This document shows, in pieces, positions 39,908 to 50,202 of a stretch of DNA of 64,000 nucleotides. A program made the position numbers and the translations under genes. The notes under the pieces are model-generated. The model saw nothing but the letters and a program-made list of their open reading frames with translations, did not search any database and was not told the origin of the DNA. Origin of the DNA: Vibrio crassostreae 9ZC13 (GTDB taxonomy: Bacteria; Pseudomonadota; Gammaproteobacteria; Enterobacterales; Vibrionaceae). Location of the stretch: NCBI RefSeq assembly GCF_000272045.2, contig NZ_AJYZ02000037.1:126171-190170 (forward strand), given 5' to 3'. How positions within the stretch are numbered: position 1 is the first letter of the stretch; every line of letters starts with the position of its first letter.

Positions 39908-40168
39908 TTGGCAAACAGTAAATCTGCTAAGAAGCGCGCTATCCAAGCTGAGAAACGTCGCCAGCACAATGCTAGCCGTCGTTCTATGATGCGCACTTAC
40001 ATGAAAAAGACTATCGCAGCTATCGCAGCTGGTGATAAAGAAGCTGCAACTGCTGCTCTTGTAGAAGTTACACCACTTCTTGACCGTATGGCGACTAAAG
40101 GCCTTATTCATAAGAATAAAGCTGCACGTCATAAGTCTCGTTTCGCTGCTGCAATCAAAGCTCTTTAA
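39908..40168 (+). CDS. rpsT: 30S ribosomal protein S20
   Basis: S20 is a small basic primary binder of 16S rRNA. The 86 residues begin [16 protein letters not shown] and contain [15 protein letters not shown] and [12 protein letters not shown]. The start codon is TTG at 39908, placed 8 nt after GGAG; E. coli rpsT also uses UUG, which lowers expression and is tied to its autoregulation. A strong terminator follows. Confidence 0.96.
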   Translation: MANSKSAKKRAIQAEKRRQHNASRRSMMRTYMKKTIAAIAAGDKEAATAALVEVTPLLDRMATKGLIHKNKAARHKSRFAAAIKAL

Positions 40169-40192
40169 TAGAAATTTGATTACAACGCAAAA

Positions 40193-40223
40193 CGAAAAAA
40201 ACCGGCCTAGGCCGGTTTTTTTA
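40193..40223 (+). terminator. terminator of rpsT
   Basis: AACCGGCC and GGCCGGTT around TA, preceded by A and followed by seven T. The segment 40224-40445 after it shows no gene. Confidence 0.92.
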
Positions 40224-40445
40224 TATCTAAATTTTGAGTAACGCTTTTATTTTACGTGCTAACAGCCGTTTTTCTGACCGATAAACAATTTAAGCAGATA
40301 GATAAAACAAACAATCAGAAAAATAAATAGAGAAGCAAATTGGTACGTAGATAGATAGGTAAACACTAACGTTCAATGTGAAATGCTAACACTTCCTTGT
40401 GTCATTCTATCGCTGATAAGAAATCCCCCTCCCACCAGCAATAAG

Positions 40446-40739
40446 CTACTTGCAGTAAATACCATGCAGTAGGTTAATCATCGCTTTTACTTCTTCACTA
40501 CTCAATGTGTAATACACAGTTTGAGCTTCTTTGCGAGTTTCGACCAAACCATCTCTTCTCAACCAAGCAAGATGTTGAGATAAAGCAGACTGACTCAGTT
40601 CCAACTTGCCGCACAACTCCCCAACCGACAGTTCAGTACCATGTAATAGGCATAAGATCTGTAAGCGACGCTCGTTGGCCATGGCTTTGAGTAGAATAAC
40701 AGCTTGTGCTGAGTTCTTCTCCATATCTTTTAAGTTCAT
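40446..40739 (-). CDS. hlyU: ArsR/SmtB-family regulator HlyU
   Basis: HlyU is a winged-helix activator of haemolysin and toxin genes in several Vibrio species, acting by countering H-NS. The 97 residues closely resemble V. cholerae HlyU: MANERRLQILC, then the recognition helix LSQSALSQHLAWLRRDGLV, then EAQTVYYTLSS. Cys30 and Cys96 correspond to the pair reported as redox-active in V. cholerae (Cys38, Cys104). The ArsR metal-binding CVC motif is absent. It lies downstream of nhaR on the same strand. Confidence 0.92.
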   Translation of the reverse strand: MNLKDMEKNSAQAVILLKAMANERRLQILCLLHGTELSVGELCGKLELSQSALSQHLAWLRRDGLVETRKEAQTVYYTLSSEEVKAMINLLHGIYCK

Positions 40740-40839
40740 AGTTTGGCTCCCTACAACCTTTTCGCCAACTACGGGCTATCAGTATTTCCGGCATATTGCG
40801 GAGTTATGATAATCGATATCAATTCATTAACAAACTATC

Positions 40840-41730
40840 TCACTCGAACAATTTGCTAAAATCTGCGTCACATACGTTTTTAACTGCTGGATGTTGGATC
40901 ATCCTCTCAGCAAATATGACGTAGTACTCCTCTTTTAACTCTTCAATACCGCCTAATAGTTGCAGTGATGTGTCGTCTTCCACTTCAGACATATAAAGCG
41001 TCGGTGCTAAAAATATTGCGTCATGATGGTAACGAGCAAAAGCCTTCATCAATGCGGCATCATCAAACTCACCTAAAATATCTGGCTTAAGCCCTTGTCT
41101 ATCAAACCATTGCAGCACTTTACGACCCATTGAGGTTCGGCTGCCAGGGATCAAAAGCTTTCTTTGCTCCAATACAGCAGGGAAATTAACCCCTTCAACC
41201 TGACCTGAACTAAAAAAGCTCATTCCACTCTCACCCAGCTTTTTACTGAACAGGCCCGGGCTTTGACTAGAGTCCACCGGACAGTCAGACAAAATCATAT
41301 CGAGCTTATGTTGAGAGAGTTGCTCAAGTAGCATTTCATGGGTCGATTCAAAACAGCGCAAGTGAATGCTGTTATCTGGAGGGATGGTCGACATCAGTAT
41401 CTTACTGACGAGTCTTTTAGAGAGCGCATCCGCGACGCCAACATCAAACAGAATATTGGAGTGCTGGCTGTAATTCACGATGTCCAGCATCTCGTAACTC
41501 AGGCCAAACATACGATCGGCATATTTAAAGACCAGTTGCCCAAGCTCTGTAGGCTCAACACTTCGGCCATTACGCTTGGTCAACTTGCCATCCATGCGTT
41601 CTTCTAAGGCTTTTATCTGCCCCGTTACCGTTTGTGGTGTTAGGAATAGGGCTTCTGCAGCTTTAGTAACAGAGCCTTGCTTGCAAACCATCCAGAAGTA
41701 ATACAGATGGTTGTAGTTGAGATGCGACAT
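40840..41730 (-). CDS. nhaR: LysR-type sodium-response activator NhaR
   Basis: NhaR activates the nhaA sodium/proton antiporter gene when Na+ rises. The 296 residues begin [15 protein letters not shown] and have a HTH with [35 protein letters not shown] is nearly identical to E. coli NhaR. I use ATG 41730, the E. coli-equivalent start; an upstream ATG would add 21 unrelated residues. nhaA itself is not adjacent here. Confidence 0.94.
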   Translation of the reverse strand: MSHLNYNHLYYFWMVCKQGSVTKAAEALFLTPQTVTGQIKALEERMDGKLTKRNGRSVEPTELGQLVFKYADRMFGLSYEMLDIVNYSQHSNILFDVGVADALSKRLVSKILMSTIPPDNSIHLRCFESTHEMLLEQLSQHKLDMILSDCPVDSSQSPGLFSKKLGESGMSFFSSGQVEGVNFPAVLEQRKLLIPGSRTSMGRKVLQWFDRQGLKPDILGEFDDAALMKAFARYHHDAIFLAPTLYMSEVEDDTSLQLLGGIEELKEEYYVIFAERMIQHPAVKNVCDADFSKLFE

Positions 41731-42119
41731 AGATGTGCCGTAATAAAAGAGTAGATACCCTTTTATATCAAATATGACACCGCCACTCAACAAACTCGGA
41801 AAAACCTAACCAAACATAGATTTACCACTTATTTTTTCGAAGTGTATGATTTCATAATGTAATATTTCATCGATTATTTTCAATTTTTTTCTAACTTTTA
41901 AGATCTATATCACCTATAGAATTTCCATTAAAAAACAATTTAAAACAACAACTTAAAACAACCACATTAGCAATTGGAATATTTAAAGAGTAAATCATCA
42001 CAAAAAAGTCGCACCTAAACCAAAATGTAATATTACTGAAATATTTACCCTCTAACATCACGCTCAGATTAAACAAACAGACCAAACACAGACTTAAACG
42101 GTCCAATGGAGAAAACATT
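41731..42119. other. AT-rich divergent intergenic region nhaR / nptA
   Basis: This 389-bp stretch is strongly AT-rich and holds the promoters of nhaR and nptA. AATGTAATATT occurs twice (41856-41866 and 42024-42034). I see no clear Pho box and no gene. Confidence 0.5.
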
Positions 42120-43265
42120 ATGAACCAAGCTACTACTGCAGCAGCGCCTATCTCGAGCACTACTCGTTGGCTACGCTGGGCTAACTTGGCATTCATGCTT
42201 TACCTACTATTACTTTCAGTTTCAATGGTTGGTACAGGCTTCAAATGGGCAACAGGCGAGCAAGCAAAGGTTCTTTTCGAATTTGCTTCACACCCAGTTG
42301 CAGGCTTAATGATTGGTTTAGTAGCAACAGCGCTTATTCAATCATCAAGTACAGTTACTTCAATTATCGTTGGCCTTGTGGCAGGTGGTTTACCTGTTGA
42401 GCTAGCAATTCCTATGATCATGGGTGCTAACATTGGTACTACGGTAACCAATACGCTAGTTAGCCTTGGTCACGTTCGTTGTAAAGAAGAGTTCAAACGT
42501 GCATTCGCAAGTGCGACAATCCACGACTTCTTTAACCTATTAGCCGTTGCTATCTTCCTACCACTAGAGATGGCGTTTGGAATTCTAGAGAAAATTTCTC
42601 ACTGGTTAGTATCACCGATGCTAGCAACAGGTGATATGAGCATGGGTGGTCTTAACTTCATCAAGCCAATCACTAAGCCTGTTGTAAGTGCGATTAAAGA
42701 ACCACTATCAACGTTTGGCGACACTGTTGGCGGCATCATGCTTATCGCTCTAGGTATCGCAACTATCTTCGTAGCTATTACTGTAATGGGTAAGCTGATG
42801 AAGAGCCTAATGGTTGGTCGTGCTCGTGAGATTCTAAAGAACGCAATCGGTCGTGGTCCAATCCACGGTATCGCTTCTGGCTCTATCGTGACTATCCTTG
42901 TTCAGTCTTCTTCTACGACAACAAGCTTGATGGTTCCACTAGTAGGTTCAGGTGTTCTTAAAGTACGTGACGTTTACCCATTCACTCTGGGTGCAAACAT
43001 CGGTACATGTATTACGGCTCTACTTGCAGCTACAGCAGTGTCTGGTGAGTTCGCAGTATTCGCACTACAAATTGCTCTAGTACACTTGGTGTTCAACATC
43101 ATGTCAACGGTATTCATCTTCGGTATCCCGTTCCTACGTGAACTTCCAGTTAAAGCGGCAGACATGATTTCAGACATGGCTGTGAAGAACAAAGCTGTAG
43201 TGGCTGGTTACCTTGTTGCGGTATTCCTTGTACTGCCTGGTAGCGTGTTAGCTCTTACCGCTTAA
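42120..43265 (+). CDS. nptA: sodium/phosphate cotransporter NptA
   Basis: A 381-residue inner-membrane protein of the Na/Pi cotransporter family. It has two inverted repeats, each with the QSSS signature: ALIQSSSTVTS near 75 and LVQSSSTTTSLMVP near 265. Each is followed by a GANIGT motif. V. cholerae NptA, at the same locus next to nhaR and hlyU, takes up phosphate with Na+. GGAGAAAACATT precedes the ATG. Confidence 0.93.
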   Translation: MNQATTAAAPISSTTRWLRWANLAFMLYLLLLSVSMVGTGFKWATGEQAKVLFEFASHPVAGLMIGLVATALIQSSSTVTSIIVGLVAGGLPVELAIPMIMGANIGTTVTNTLVSLGHVRCKEEFKRAFASATIHDFFNLLAVAIFLPLEMAFGILEKISHWLVSPMLATGDMSMGGLNFIKPITKPVVSAIKEPLSTFGDTVGGIMLIALGIATIFVAITVMGKLMKSLMVGRAREILKNAIGRGPIHGIASGSIVTILVQSSSTTTSLMVPLVGSGVLKVRDVYPFTLGANIGTCITALLAATAVSGEFAVFALQIALVHLVFNIMSTVFIFGIPFLRELPVKAADMISDMAVKNKAVVAGYLVAVFLVLPGSVLALTA

Positions 43266-43290
43266 TAGCAAAATAAACATCGCTTATAGC

Positions 43291-43325
43291 AAAGCCCGCT
43301 ACCTCCTAGGTTGCGGGCTTTTTCT
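43291..43325 (+). terminator. terminator of nptA
   Basis: AAAGCCCGC (43291-43299) pairs with GCGGGCTTT (43313-43321); T-rich sequence follows. Confidence 0.9.
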
Positions 43326-43473
43326 TTTTAAGAGCAGATACGGGATTCGTGTAAGCGAGTATCGAAGAGAAAGAGCCAATGCGCGTTGAGAGTATACGAG
43401 TAACATAAAGCATCACAGCATATGATTTCTCTGCTCTCGAATCTCGATTACTCGTCACTGTAACTTAGATACA

Positions 43474-43500
43474 AAAAAGGCTGCACAGAGGCAGCCTTTC
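43474..43500 (-). terminator. terminator of thyA
   Basis: AAGGCTGC (43478-43485) pairs with GCAGCCTT (43492-43499); on the minus strand six T follow. It lies 22 bp after the thyA stop. Confidence 0.88.
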
Positions 43501-43521
43501 AATCAAACAAAGCGAGTGAGA

Positions 43522-44373
43522 TTAAACCGAGAATGGGTACTTAATCGCTTCGTGGCATTCGTAACCTTCAACCCAGAAGTCATCCATCGTTACCCATGTT
43601 TCCAAATCTTCTAGAGACTTAATCTGAGGATTGATATGGAATGTTGGGCCAGCTAACGGCTCACGCTTTAACTGGATATCACGCATAGGTGCAAGTTGAT
43701 CTTCGTAAATATGAGCATTTACTAGCTTATGGTAAGCCACGCCAGCTTTCTTACCCGTGATTTGCGCCATGATAGCTAGGAAGACATACACTTGAACCAT
43801 GTTGAAGTTCAGGCCTAGGGGTACATCGCAAGAGCGCTGAGTGCTGTTTAGGTACAGAGTATCACCAAGTAGTGAGAAGTGATGGCTGTACATACACGGA
43901 CGCAAACATCCCATGTGGAACTCACCTGGGTTGTAGAAGTTTAAGATCTCGCCGCGGTCATCAATACCGTTAGTTAGATCATCAACAATCTTCTTCAGTT
44001 GGTCGATATGACCGCCGTCAGGTTTTGCCCATGCACGTCCTTGAACGCCATAAACACGGCCCATGTCATCTTCACCCTTGCGGTAAGGGTTATTCAGCCA
44101 TGCTTCATTCAGGTTAGAATTCGCATCCCAAGTTTTAGTCCCTAGCTTACGAAAATCTTCAGCATTGTCGTAACCACGGATATAGCCAAGCAGCTCAGCA
44201 ACTGCGGCTTTCCAAAAACTCTTACGCGTTGTTACCAGTGGGAATTGGTTATTACCAACATCATATTCAAGATCAGCATTGATCACGGTTAGGCAGCGCT
44301 TGCCCGTGCGTTCATTTTCAATCCAAGTACCGTTATCAACGATACGCTGACAGAGATCTAAATACTGTTTCAC
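43522..44373 (-). CDS. thyA: thymidylate synthase ThyA
   Basis: ThyA methylates dUMP to dTMP with methylene-tetrahydrofolate. The 283 residues include the catalytic Cys160 ([11 protein letters not shown]) and the dUMP site [13 protein letters not shown]. The start is GTG, 6 nt after AAGGA. It follows lgt after 9 nt and is the last gene of the rppH-ptsP-TSUP-lgt-thyA run. The tail around Cys160 (MYSHHF) belongs to the longer ThyA subgroup rather than the 264-residue E. coli form. Confidence 0.95.
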   Translation of the reverse strand: MKQYLDLCQRIVDNGTWIENERTGKRCLTVINADLEYDVGNNQFPLVTTRKSFWKAAVAELLGYIRGYDNAEDFRKLGTKTWDANSNLNEAWLNNPYRKGEDDMGRVYGVQGRAWAKPDGGHIDQLKKIVDDLTNGIDDRGEILNFYNPGEFHMGCLRPCMYSHHFSLLGDTLYLNSTQRSCDVPLGLNFNMVQVYVFLAIMAQITGKKAGVAYHKLVNAHIYEDQLAPMRDIQLKREPLAGPTFHINPQIKSLEDLETWVTMDDFWVEGYECHEAIKYPFSV

Positions 44374-44382
44374 ACCAATTCC

Positions 44383-45204
44383 TTACTTCGTTTGTTGTGG
44401 TAATTCGTCTTTGTAGTGACCGCGCTTGTATGCCCATACCATCATCAGCACACCGATGATAACCATTGGCAGTGACAAAATTTGTCCCATAGAGATAAAC
44501 CCGCCGAACAAGCCTAAATGAGCATCTGGTTCACGTACGTATTCTACTAAGAAGCGGAATGTACCATATCCTGCAAGGAATAACCCTGATACAGAACCAA
44601 GAGGACGAGGCTTTTTAATAAACCAGTTCAAGATAAAGAACAGCACGATCCCTTCAAGTGCCATTTCATAAAGCTGAGATGGGTGACGAGGAAGTGGACC
44701 ACCGTTAGGGAACACAATCGCCCATGGCACATCCGTAACACGGCCCCATAGTTCACTGTTCATGAAGTTACCTAGACGGCCCATACCTAAACCAAATGGG
44801 ACGAGTGGTGCAATCATGTCTGCCACGCCAAAGAAGGTGCGACCATTCTTTTTCGCATACCAGAACATTGCGGTGATAACACCCAGCAAGCCACCGTGGA
44901 AAGACATACCGCCAGTCCATACCTTAAATAGGTACAGTGGGTCTGCTAGGAAAAGGTCAAAGTTGTAGAAAAGTACGTAGCCAATACGACCACCCAACAC
45001 CACACCTAGAAAGCCAGCAAACAGTAAGTCTGATACTTGCTCTCGAGTCCAACCACTACCCGGTTGATCAGCTCGGCGATTTGCTAACCAAAGAGCAAAC
45101 ATAAAACCGACAAGGTACATTAGGCCGTACCAACGAACTGAGATTGGTCCTAGTTCAATAAGAACAGGATCGATATTTGGGAATTCGATAAAACCCTGAG
45201 ACAT
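44383..45204 (-). CDS. lgt: prolipoprotein diacylglyceryl transferase Lgt
   Basis: Lgt attaches diacylglycerol to the lipobox Cys, the first step of lipoprotein maturation. The 273-residue membrane protein has the signature [14 protein letters not shown], the essential HGGLLG, and RHPSQLYE. lspA, the next enzyme of the pathway, is at 33.5 kb. It sits in an operon with thyA, as in E. coli. Confidence 0.96.
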   Translation of the reverse strand: MSQGFIEFPNIDPVLIELGPISVRWYGLMYLVGFMFALWLANRRADQPGSGWTREQVSDLLFAGFLGVVLGGRIGYVLFYNFDLFLADPLYLFKVWTGGMSFHGGLLGVITAMFWYAKKNGRTFFGVADMIAPLVPFGLGMGRLGNFMNSELWGRVTDVPWAIVFPNGGPLPRHPSQLYEMALEGIVLFFILNWFIKKPRPLGSVSGLFLAGYGTFRFLVEYVREPDAHLGLFGGFISMGQILSLPMVIIGVLMMVWAYKRGHYKDELPQQTK

Positions 45205-45261
45205 ACTTGGCTCTCTATCTAAATTGATTAACGGTTAGCTCAATGACTAACAGAAAAGACA

Positions 45262-46053
45262 CTACAGCAGCATTGTGGCTGCTATAAACATTAAAAATAC
45301 CGCAAAGAATTTCTTCAGCACAGGGGTTGGCAATTGAGTGGCCAGTTTCGCACCCACTCGAGTGGTCAAAACTGAGGTACAAGAAATCGCGATCAAAGCC
45401 GGTAGATAAACATAACCCAAGCTATACGCAGGAAGATCATCGACAGAAGATCCATGCCAAATGAAACCTAGCATTCCCGAAATCGCGATAACACAACCGC
45501 ATACCGAAGATGAGCCGACGGCTTTACGCATTTCCACACCGTGATGGTTAAGGAAAGGTACCGATAAAGACCCACCGCCAATGCCCGCTAAGCTTGATAC
45601 CAAACCAATCCCGCCGCCACACAACACGGTTTTAGCTGAACCCGGCATCGATTTTTGGCTCTTGGAGCGAATCGACAATAGCATTTGCAACGCCAACACC
45701 AAAACAATCACACCAAAGACTTTTGGTAAGTATTGAGCTGGAATTACATCGGCCACGAAAGAGCCGAGGAAGCCACCTATCACCACACCTGGCATCAACC
45801 ATTTAACGACAAACATCTCTACGTTACCCAACTTTAGATGGTTAATCGCAGACGATCCCGACGTAACGATGATGGTTGATAGCGAAGTAGCCAATGCCAT
45901 TTGCATCGCAAACTCTTGGGGGATACCCGCTTTAGGAAGCAAAAACAGTAAGGCAGGAACAACCAGCAAACCACCACCAATGCCTAGCAAGCCTGCTAAA
46001 ACACCAACAATAGCACCAAGGCCCGCTAACAAGCCTATCAGTTCATATGACAC
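45262..46053 (-). CDS. TSUP-family (TauE/SafE) membrane transporter
   Basis: A 263-residue protein with about 8 TM segments. The family repeat appears twice: GVLAGLLGIGGGLLVVPAL near the N terminus and SLAGIGGGSLSVPFL in the middle. TSUP proteins export sulfite, organosulfonates or other anions; the substrate here is not known. It lies 8 nt after ptsP and 57 nt before lgt, so it is probably cotranscribed with both. Confidence 0.9.
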   Translation of the reverse strand: MSYELIGLLAGLGAIVGVLAGLLGIGGGLLVVPALLFLLPKAGIPQEFAMQMALATSLSTIIVTSGSSAINHLKLGNVEMFVVKWLMPGVVIGGFLGSFVADVIPAQYLPKVFGVIVLVLALQMLLSIRSKSQKSMPGSAKTVLCGGGIGLVSSLAGIGGGSLSVPFLNHHGVEMRKAVGSSSVCGCVIAISGMLGFIWHGSSVDDLPAYSLGYVYLPALIAISCTSVLTTRVGAKLATQLPTPVLKKFFAVFLMFIAATMLL

Positions 46054-46061
46054 GTTAAATC

Positions 46062-48311
46062 CTATTTTTTACCTGCTCGAATGAAGCCTGTAAATTCACG
46101 CTCTTCGAAATAGTTCAGCATCATACTATAGATGTCACTACCATACGGTTTTGAAAGTGCCTTATTTGCCAAATCCTGTAATTCAGCCAAGTTCGATTGA
46201 CGAATCAAATATTTGGTTCTTGCGACATTCGAGGTATTCATACTTAACGTCTCATACCCCAATCCAATCAATAGCAGCGCGCCCATCGGGTCACCGGCTA
46301 ACTCGCCACAAATACAAACAGGTAATTGATATTGCTTACAAGTATCATGAATTTGTTTTAATGCCATGATCACCGCAGGGTGCATTGATTCATAGACATC
46401 GGATACTCGTGAATTGTTCCGATCAACCGCTAATAAATATTGGGTTAAGTCGTTGGTACCGACTGAAACAAAGTCGACCTTATGCGCAATCAGCGGCAGT
46501 ATGTACAGCATGGATGGCACTTCAATCATGATACCAACGCGAGGCATACGCACTCGGTTATCAAGCTCATGCACTTCATCATACGCTTGTTCAATCAACT
46601 GTAGCGCGTCATCCAACTCCTGTGCACCAGAGATCATCGGCAGCAAAATACTCAAGTTATGGCTTTCACAGCTCGCACGTAGCATGGCACGTAACTGAAT
46701 AATAAAGATGTCAGGATGATCGAGCGTAAACCGAATACCACGCCAACCAAGGAATGGATTGTCCTCTTCGATAGGAAAATACGGTAAGGCCTTATCACCA
46801 CCGATATCGAGTGTACGCATCACCACTTGTTTCTCTGGGTAGCTTGCCAGTACAGAACGATACTGCTTGAATTGTTCATCCTCTGACGGGAATCTTTGCT
46901 GCAACAAGAAAGAAATTTCAGTTCGATACAGCCCTACGCCATCAACGCCTTGGTTGATAGCGATGTTAGTGTCTGCACTTAAACCCGCATTAAGCAGAAT
47001 CTCGACTTGCTTGTTGTCTTGCGTTTTTGCCGGTAGGTACAGCTCGCGATTGACCATAGAGGAGAGCTCACTCTCTTCTAGAATCAGCCCTCGATACTCT
47101 TTGAGCAGGCTTTTAGTCGGCTCAATAAAGATCTCACCGCTATACCCATCAACAATCGCTCGCTTGCCATTAGCTTGAGCTAGGTTGAGGTTTACCCCCA
47201 TGACGGAAGGTATGCCAAGCGCTCGAGATAAAATCGCTGCGTGCGAGTTCGCCGCCCCTTCCAAGGAAATCACCGCTAAGAGCTTTTCTTTGGGAATAGA
47301 CGCTAATACCGAAGCGGTTAACTCACGAACCACTAGGATAATCGGCTTATCTAACGTGCGAAGTTCATGTTCAGAGTTGTGGAGGAAATAGAGCAGCCTT
47401 TGTCCGAGCTCTCGGATGTCTTGTGCTCTCTCACGAAGATACACGTCCGACATACGAGCAAAGCGATTAGAATAACTCTCTACAACCTGTCTTAGTGCCC
47501 AATCGGCTTTATCGCCTTTCTGGATTTGGCTTTTTAGATCCTTACGCAGCATAGGATCGTTGAGTAAGTGAGTAAACAGGTCAAAGATCGCCAACGCATC
47601 TTTATTGATTTCGCTATCTAAGCGCTTTCGCATGCGCTTAAAGTCATTGAGGGCGTTTTCAACCGCTACCGCCAACAACTCATGCTCTCTCTCTATATTG
47701 AGCGTCGAAGCAGGATAAACATCGGTGAGTTCAGGCTGAGTGTTGTCCCACCATAAGTCACCAATCGCCACGCCCGATGAAGCTGCAATACCTTTAGTAG
47801 CCGGTAGCTTCTGTTGCTCTAACAGCCAATGGCCTTGAGTTTGGGCGTGCGCCACAATAACGGCAAGTTGTGCAGAGAGCGTGACAAGGAAGGATTCTTC
47901 CATCTCACTAAATAAACGTGGGGTCTTCTGTTGAATGACCAATACACCGAGCACTTGCTTGCGGTGGATAATCGGAGTACCGAGAAAAGAGTGATAGACG
48001 TTTTCTCCAAGCTCTGGAAAAAACTTATAAGCAGGGTGAGCAGACGCTTGTGCAAGGTTGATAGGTTCAGCACTTCTTTTAACAAGGCCAACCAGACCTT
48101 CGTCAAAACCAATGTGAATGCTATTGCCTTTGAAGATCAGGCCTTGAGTTGCCATCAACTCAAGGCGCTGCATATCATTATTTGCCAAATACACGGTGCA
48201 ACATTCCGTCTGCATCGCACTGCATGTCTCTTTAACCAAAATATCAAGAGCCGTCGACACATCTTCAACTCTTGATACGTGTTCAACTATTTCCCTTAGT
48301 TGACTGAGCAT
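46062..48311 (-). CDS. ptsP: nitrogen PTS enzyme I PtsP (EI-Ntr)
   Basis: PtsP starts the nitrogen phosphotransfer chain, passing phosphate from PEP to NPr and EIIA-Ntr. The 749 residues comprise a GAF domain (about 1-160), an EI N-terminal part with the phospho-His in AANSHAAILSRALG, and a PEP-binding TIM barrel (MRTLDIGGDKALPY; ICGELAGDP). The start lies 2 nt after the rppH stop, so the pair is tightly coupled, as in E. coli. Confidence 0.95.
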   Translation of the reverse strand: MLSQLREIVEHVSRVEDVSTALDILVKETCSAMQTECCTVYLANNDMQRLELMATQGLIFKGNSIHIGFDEGLVGLVKRSAEPINLAQASAHPAYKFFPELGENVYHSFLGTPIIHRKQVLGVLVIQQKTPRLFSEMEESFLVTLSAQLAVIVAHAQTQGHWLLEQQKLPATKGIAASSGVAIGDLWWDNTQPELTDVYPASTLNIEREHELLAVAVENALNDFKRMRKRLDSEINKDALAIFDLFTHLLNDPMLRKDLKSQIQKGDKADWALRQVVESYSNRFARMSDVYLRERAQDIRELGQRLLYFLHNSEHELRTLDKPIILVVRELTASVLASIPKEKLLAVISLEGAANSHAAILSRALGIPSVMGVNLNLAQANGKRAIVDGYSGEIFIEPTKSLLKEYRGLILEESELSSMVNRELYLPAKTQDNKQVEILLNAGLSADTNIAINQGVDGVGLYRTEISFLLQQRFPSEDEQFKQYRSVLASYPEKQVVMRTLDIGGDKALPYFPIEEDNPFLGWRGIRFTLDHPDIFIIQLRAMLRASCESHNLSILLPMISGAQELDDALQLIEQAYDEVHELDNRVRMPRVGIMIEVPSMLYILPLIAHKVDFVSVGTNDLTQYLLAVDRNNSRVSDVYESMHPAVIMALKQIHDTCKQYQLPVCICGELAGDPMGALLLIGLGYETLSMNTSNVARTKYLIRQSNLAELQDLANKALSKPYGSDIYSMMLNYFEEREFTGFIRAGKK

Positions 48312-48313
48312 GC

Positions 48314-48832
48314 TTAACCTCTACGCAATTTGCGCTTTCCTTTTATTTTTCGCTCTTTAAACGGCATTGCTAAAGATGCGAACTCTTTCATCGCTCGACG
48401 GTAAACATCTCGCTTGAAAGAAACAACTTGTCGAACTGGGTACCAGTAACTCACCCAACGCCAACCATCAAACTCAGGTGTACTTCCACGCTGCATATTG
48501 ATATGCGATTCATCGCAATCTAAGCGCAAAAGGAACCACTTCTGTTTTTGTCCAATACAGACAGGTTTAGAATCCCACCGAACCAGTCGTTTGGGTAGCT
48601 TGTAGCGTAACCAATGACGACTTGTCGCGACGATCTTTACATCCTTTTTAGTAAGGCCAACCTCTTCATACAACTCGCGGTACATTGCCTGTTCCGGAGT
48701 CTCACCTTCATCTATTCCCCCTTGAGGGAATTGCCATGAATGTTGCCCGTATCGTTTAGCCCAGAAGACCTGACCATGGTTGTTACAGATTACAATACCA
48801 ACATTTAATCGGTAACCATCGCCATCTATCAC
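48314..48832 (-). CDS. rppH: RNA pyrophosphohydrolase RppH (NudH)
   Basis: RppH removes pyrophosphate from mRNA 5' ends and so triggers RNase E decay. The 172 residues have the Nudix box [20 protein letters not shown] and then [13 protein letters not shown] and [17 protein letters not shown] are nearly invariant in the family. I chose GTG 48832, 7 nt after AGAGG, which gives the E. coli-like start ([12 protein letters not shown]). An ATG 21 codons upstream has no homology. Confidence 0.95.
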   Translation of the reverse strand: MIDGDGYRLNVGIVICNNHGQVFWAKRYGQHSWQFPQGGIDEGETPEQAMYRELYEEVGLTKKDVKIVATSRHWLRYKLPKRLVRWDSKPVCIGQKQKWFLLRLDCDESHINMQRGSTPEFDGWRWVSYWYPVRQVVSFKRDVYRRAMKEFASLAMPFKERKIKGKRKLRRG

Positions 48833-48868
48833 TGGCCAACCTCTATCTAAATTTTTAATTACTCTGAT

Positions 48869-49346
48869 TTTTCCACATATCCCCAATCGGAGCAAACTTA
48901 GTGACGTGATAAGCGCTATATTTATGAATAATAACTAGGAATATGGATAAGTTTTGCTCAAATTCTAGTTACCCACACAATAGTGAGACATAGACCACAT
49001 TTATTCACCTTTTCTGTGAATAACTATGTGAAGAATTACCCGCAATCGTTTTTTTTAATCCATAGATTCATCAACACCAAAAACAACAAATCAGTCAAAA
49101 TAATTTTATTATTATATAAATCAGCAAATTAAAATAACATTCTAGTTTTAAAAAACATTAGAAATGTAAAAGATCTTTCAGAAACCTGACATGGTTAAAG
49201 ATCAACCACTCCGATGTTTATCCACACTACTAAGTGAAAGATTCATTTTGAACCCCATTTGGCAAGCATTTTATCCACCATAAACCCCTGTTTATTTATC
49301 CACTAAATTAATATTTCAATTAATTACCTTTATGTCCTGTGGATAA
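48869..49346. promoter_or_regulatory. cluster of nine DnaA-box-like 9-mers between rppH and mutH
   Basis: Against TTATCCACA: two perfect copies at 49218-49226 (+) and 49338-49346 (-). One-mismatch copies at 48869-48877 (+), 48942-48950 (-), 48969-48977 (+), 49015-49023 (-), 49271-49279 (+) and 49296-49304 (+). One two-mismatch copy at 49001-49009 (+). A very AT-rich stretch (about 49070-49195) lies between the two groups. The gap has no gene over about 600 bp. The function (DnaA titration, control of mutH or rppH) is inferred. Confidence 0.7.
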
Positions 49347-49436
49347 CCCTGAGTTTGATCCCTTCTCTCGCAAGGAGATCATTTCTTAACCAGTCGTCAT
49401 TTGGTGATAACTTCTGATAAAATCATTTTTTTGATC

Positions 49437-50114
49437 ATGCCTTTTATTATGAAACCAGAACCACAAACACAACAAGAGCTGTTAGAGCGCGCGTATGCCA
49501 TCGCCGGAATGACCTTTAAAGAGCTCGCTGACGAAGCTGAGATGGTGATGCCAAACGACCTTAAGCGTGATAAAGGCTGGGTTGGGCAGCTATTGGAATG
49601 GCACTTGGGTGCACCTGCAGGCAGTAAGCCAGAACAAGATTTTGCCAAGCTCGGTATCGAGCTAAAAAGCATTCCGATTAGCTACTCTGGCAAGCCACTC
49701 GAAACCACCTTTGTGTGTGTTGCTCCTTTGATGGGTGTGCAAGGCATAACTTGGGAAACCAGCCACGTTCGAAACAAGCTGTCTAAGGTGTTGTGGATCC
49801 CTGTCGAGGGAGAAAGAGAGATCCCGCTAGCAGAGAGGCATGTAGGATCCCCATTATTATGGACACCTAGCCAAGCTGAAGACGAACTCTTGAAGCGAGA
49901 TTGGGAAGAACTGATGGAGTTGATCGTTTTAGGCAATGTTGAACAGATAACAGCAAGACACGGTGAAGCACTGCATTTACGTCCGAAGGCTGCTAACAGT
50001 CGTGTGTTAACGGAAGCTTACGGTGCAAGCGGAAAACCTATCAAAACTAAACCACGTGGTTTCTATCTGCGAACTCAATTCACCCATAAATTACTGACAA
50101 CACATTACGCATAG
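49437..50114 (+). CDS. mutH: DNA mismatch repair endonuclease MutH
   Basis: MutH nicks the unmethylated strand at hemimethylated GATC sites after MutS/MutL activation, so the host should carry Dam. The catalytic D-E-K triad is Asp68, Glu75 and Lys77 ([14 protein letters not shown]). [21 protein letters not shown] and [10 protein letters not shown] follow. ATG 49437 gives 225 residues and ATG 49449 gives 221; neither has a good ribosome site, and upstream TTG/GTG codons are also open. It is divergent from rppH across the DnaA-box region. Confidence 0.94.
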   Translation: MPFIMKPEPQTQQELLERAYAIAGMTFKELADEAEMVMPNDLKRDKGWVGQLLEWHLGAPAGSKPEQDFAKLGIELKSIPISYSGKPLETTFVCVAPLMGVQGITWETSHVRNKLSKVLWIPVEGEREIPLAERHVGSPLLWTPSQAEDELLKRDWEELMELIVLGNVEQITARHGEALHLRPKAANSRVLTEAYGASGKPIKTKPRGFYLRTQFTHKLLTTHYA

Positions 50115-50202
50115 ATCGTTTAATCGAGCCTCGATAGCCAAAACTATCAGTGCGTTAAAAAACAGTCTGGAATTAGAATCAATATCTCGCTACCAACGCC
50201 TC

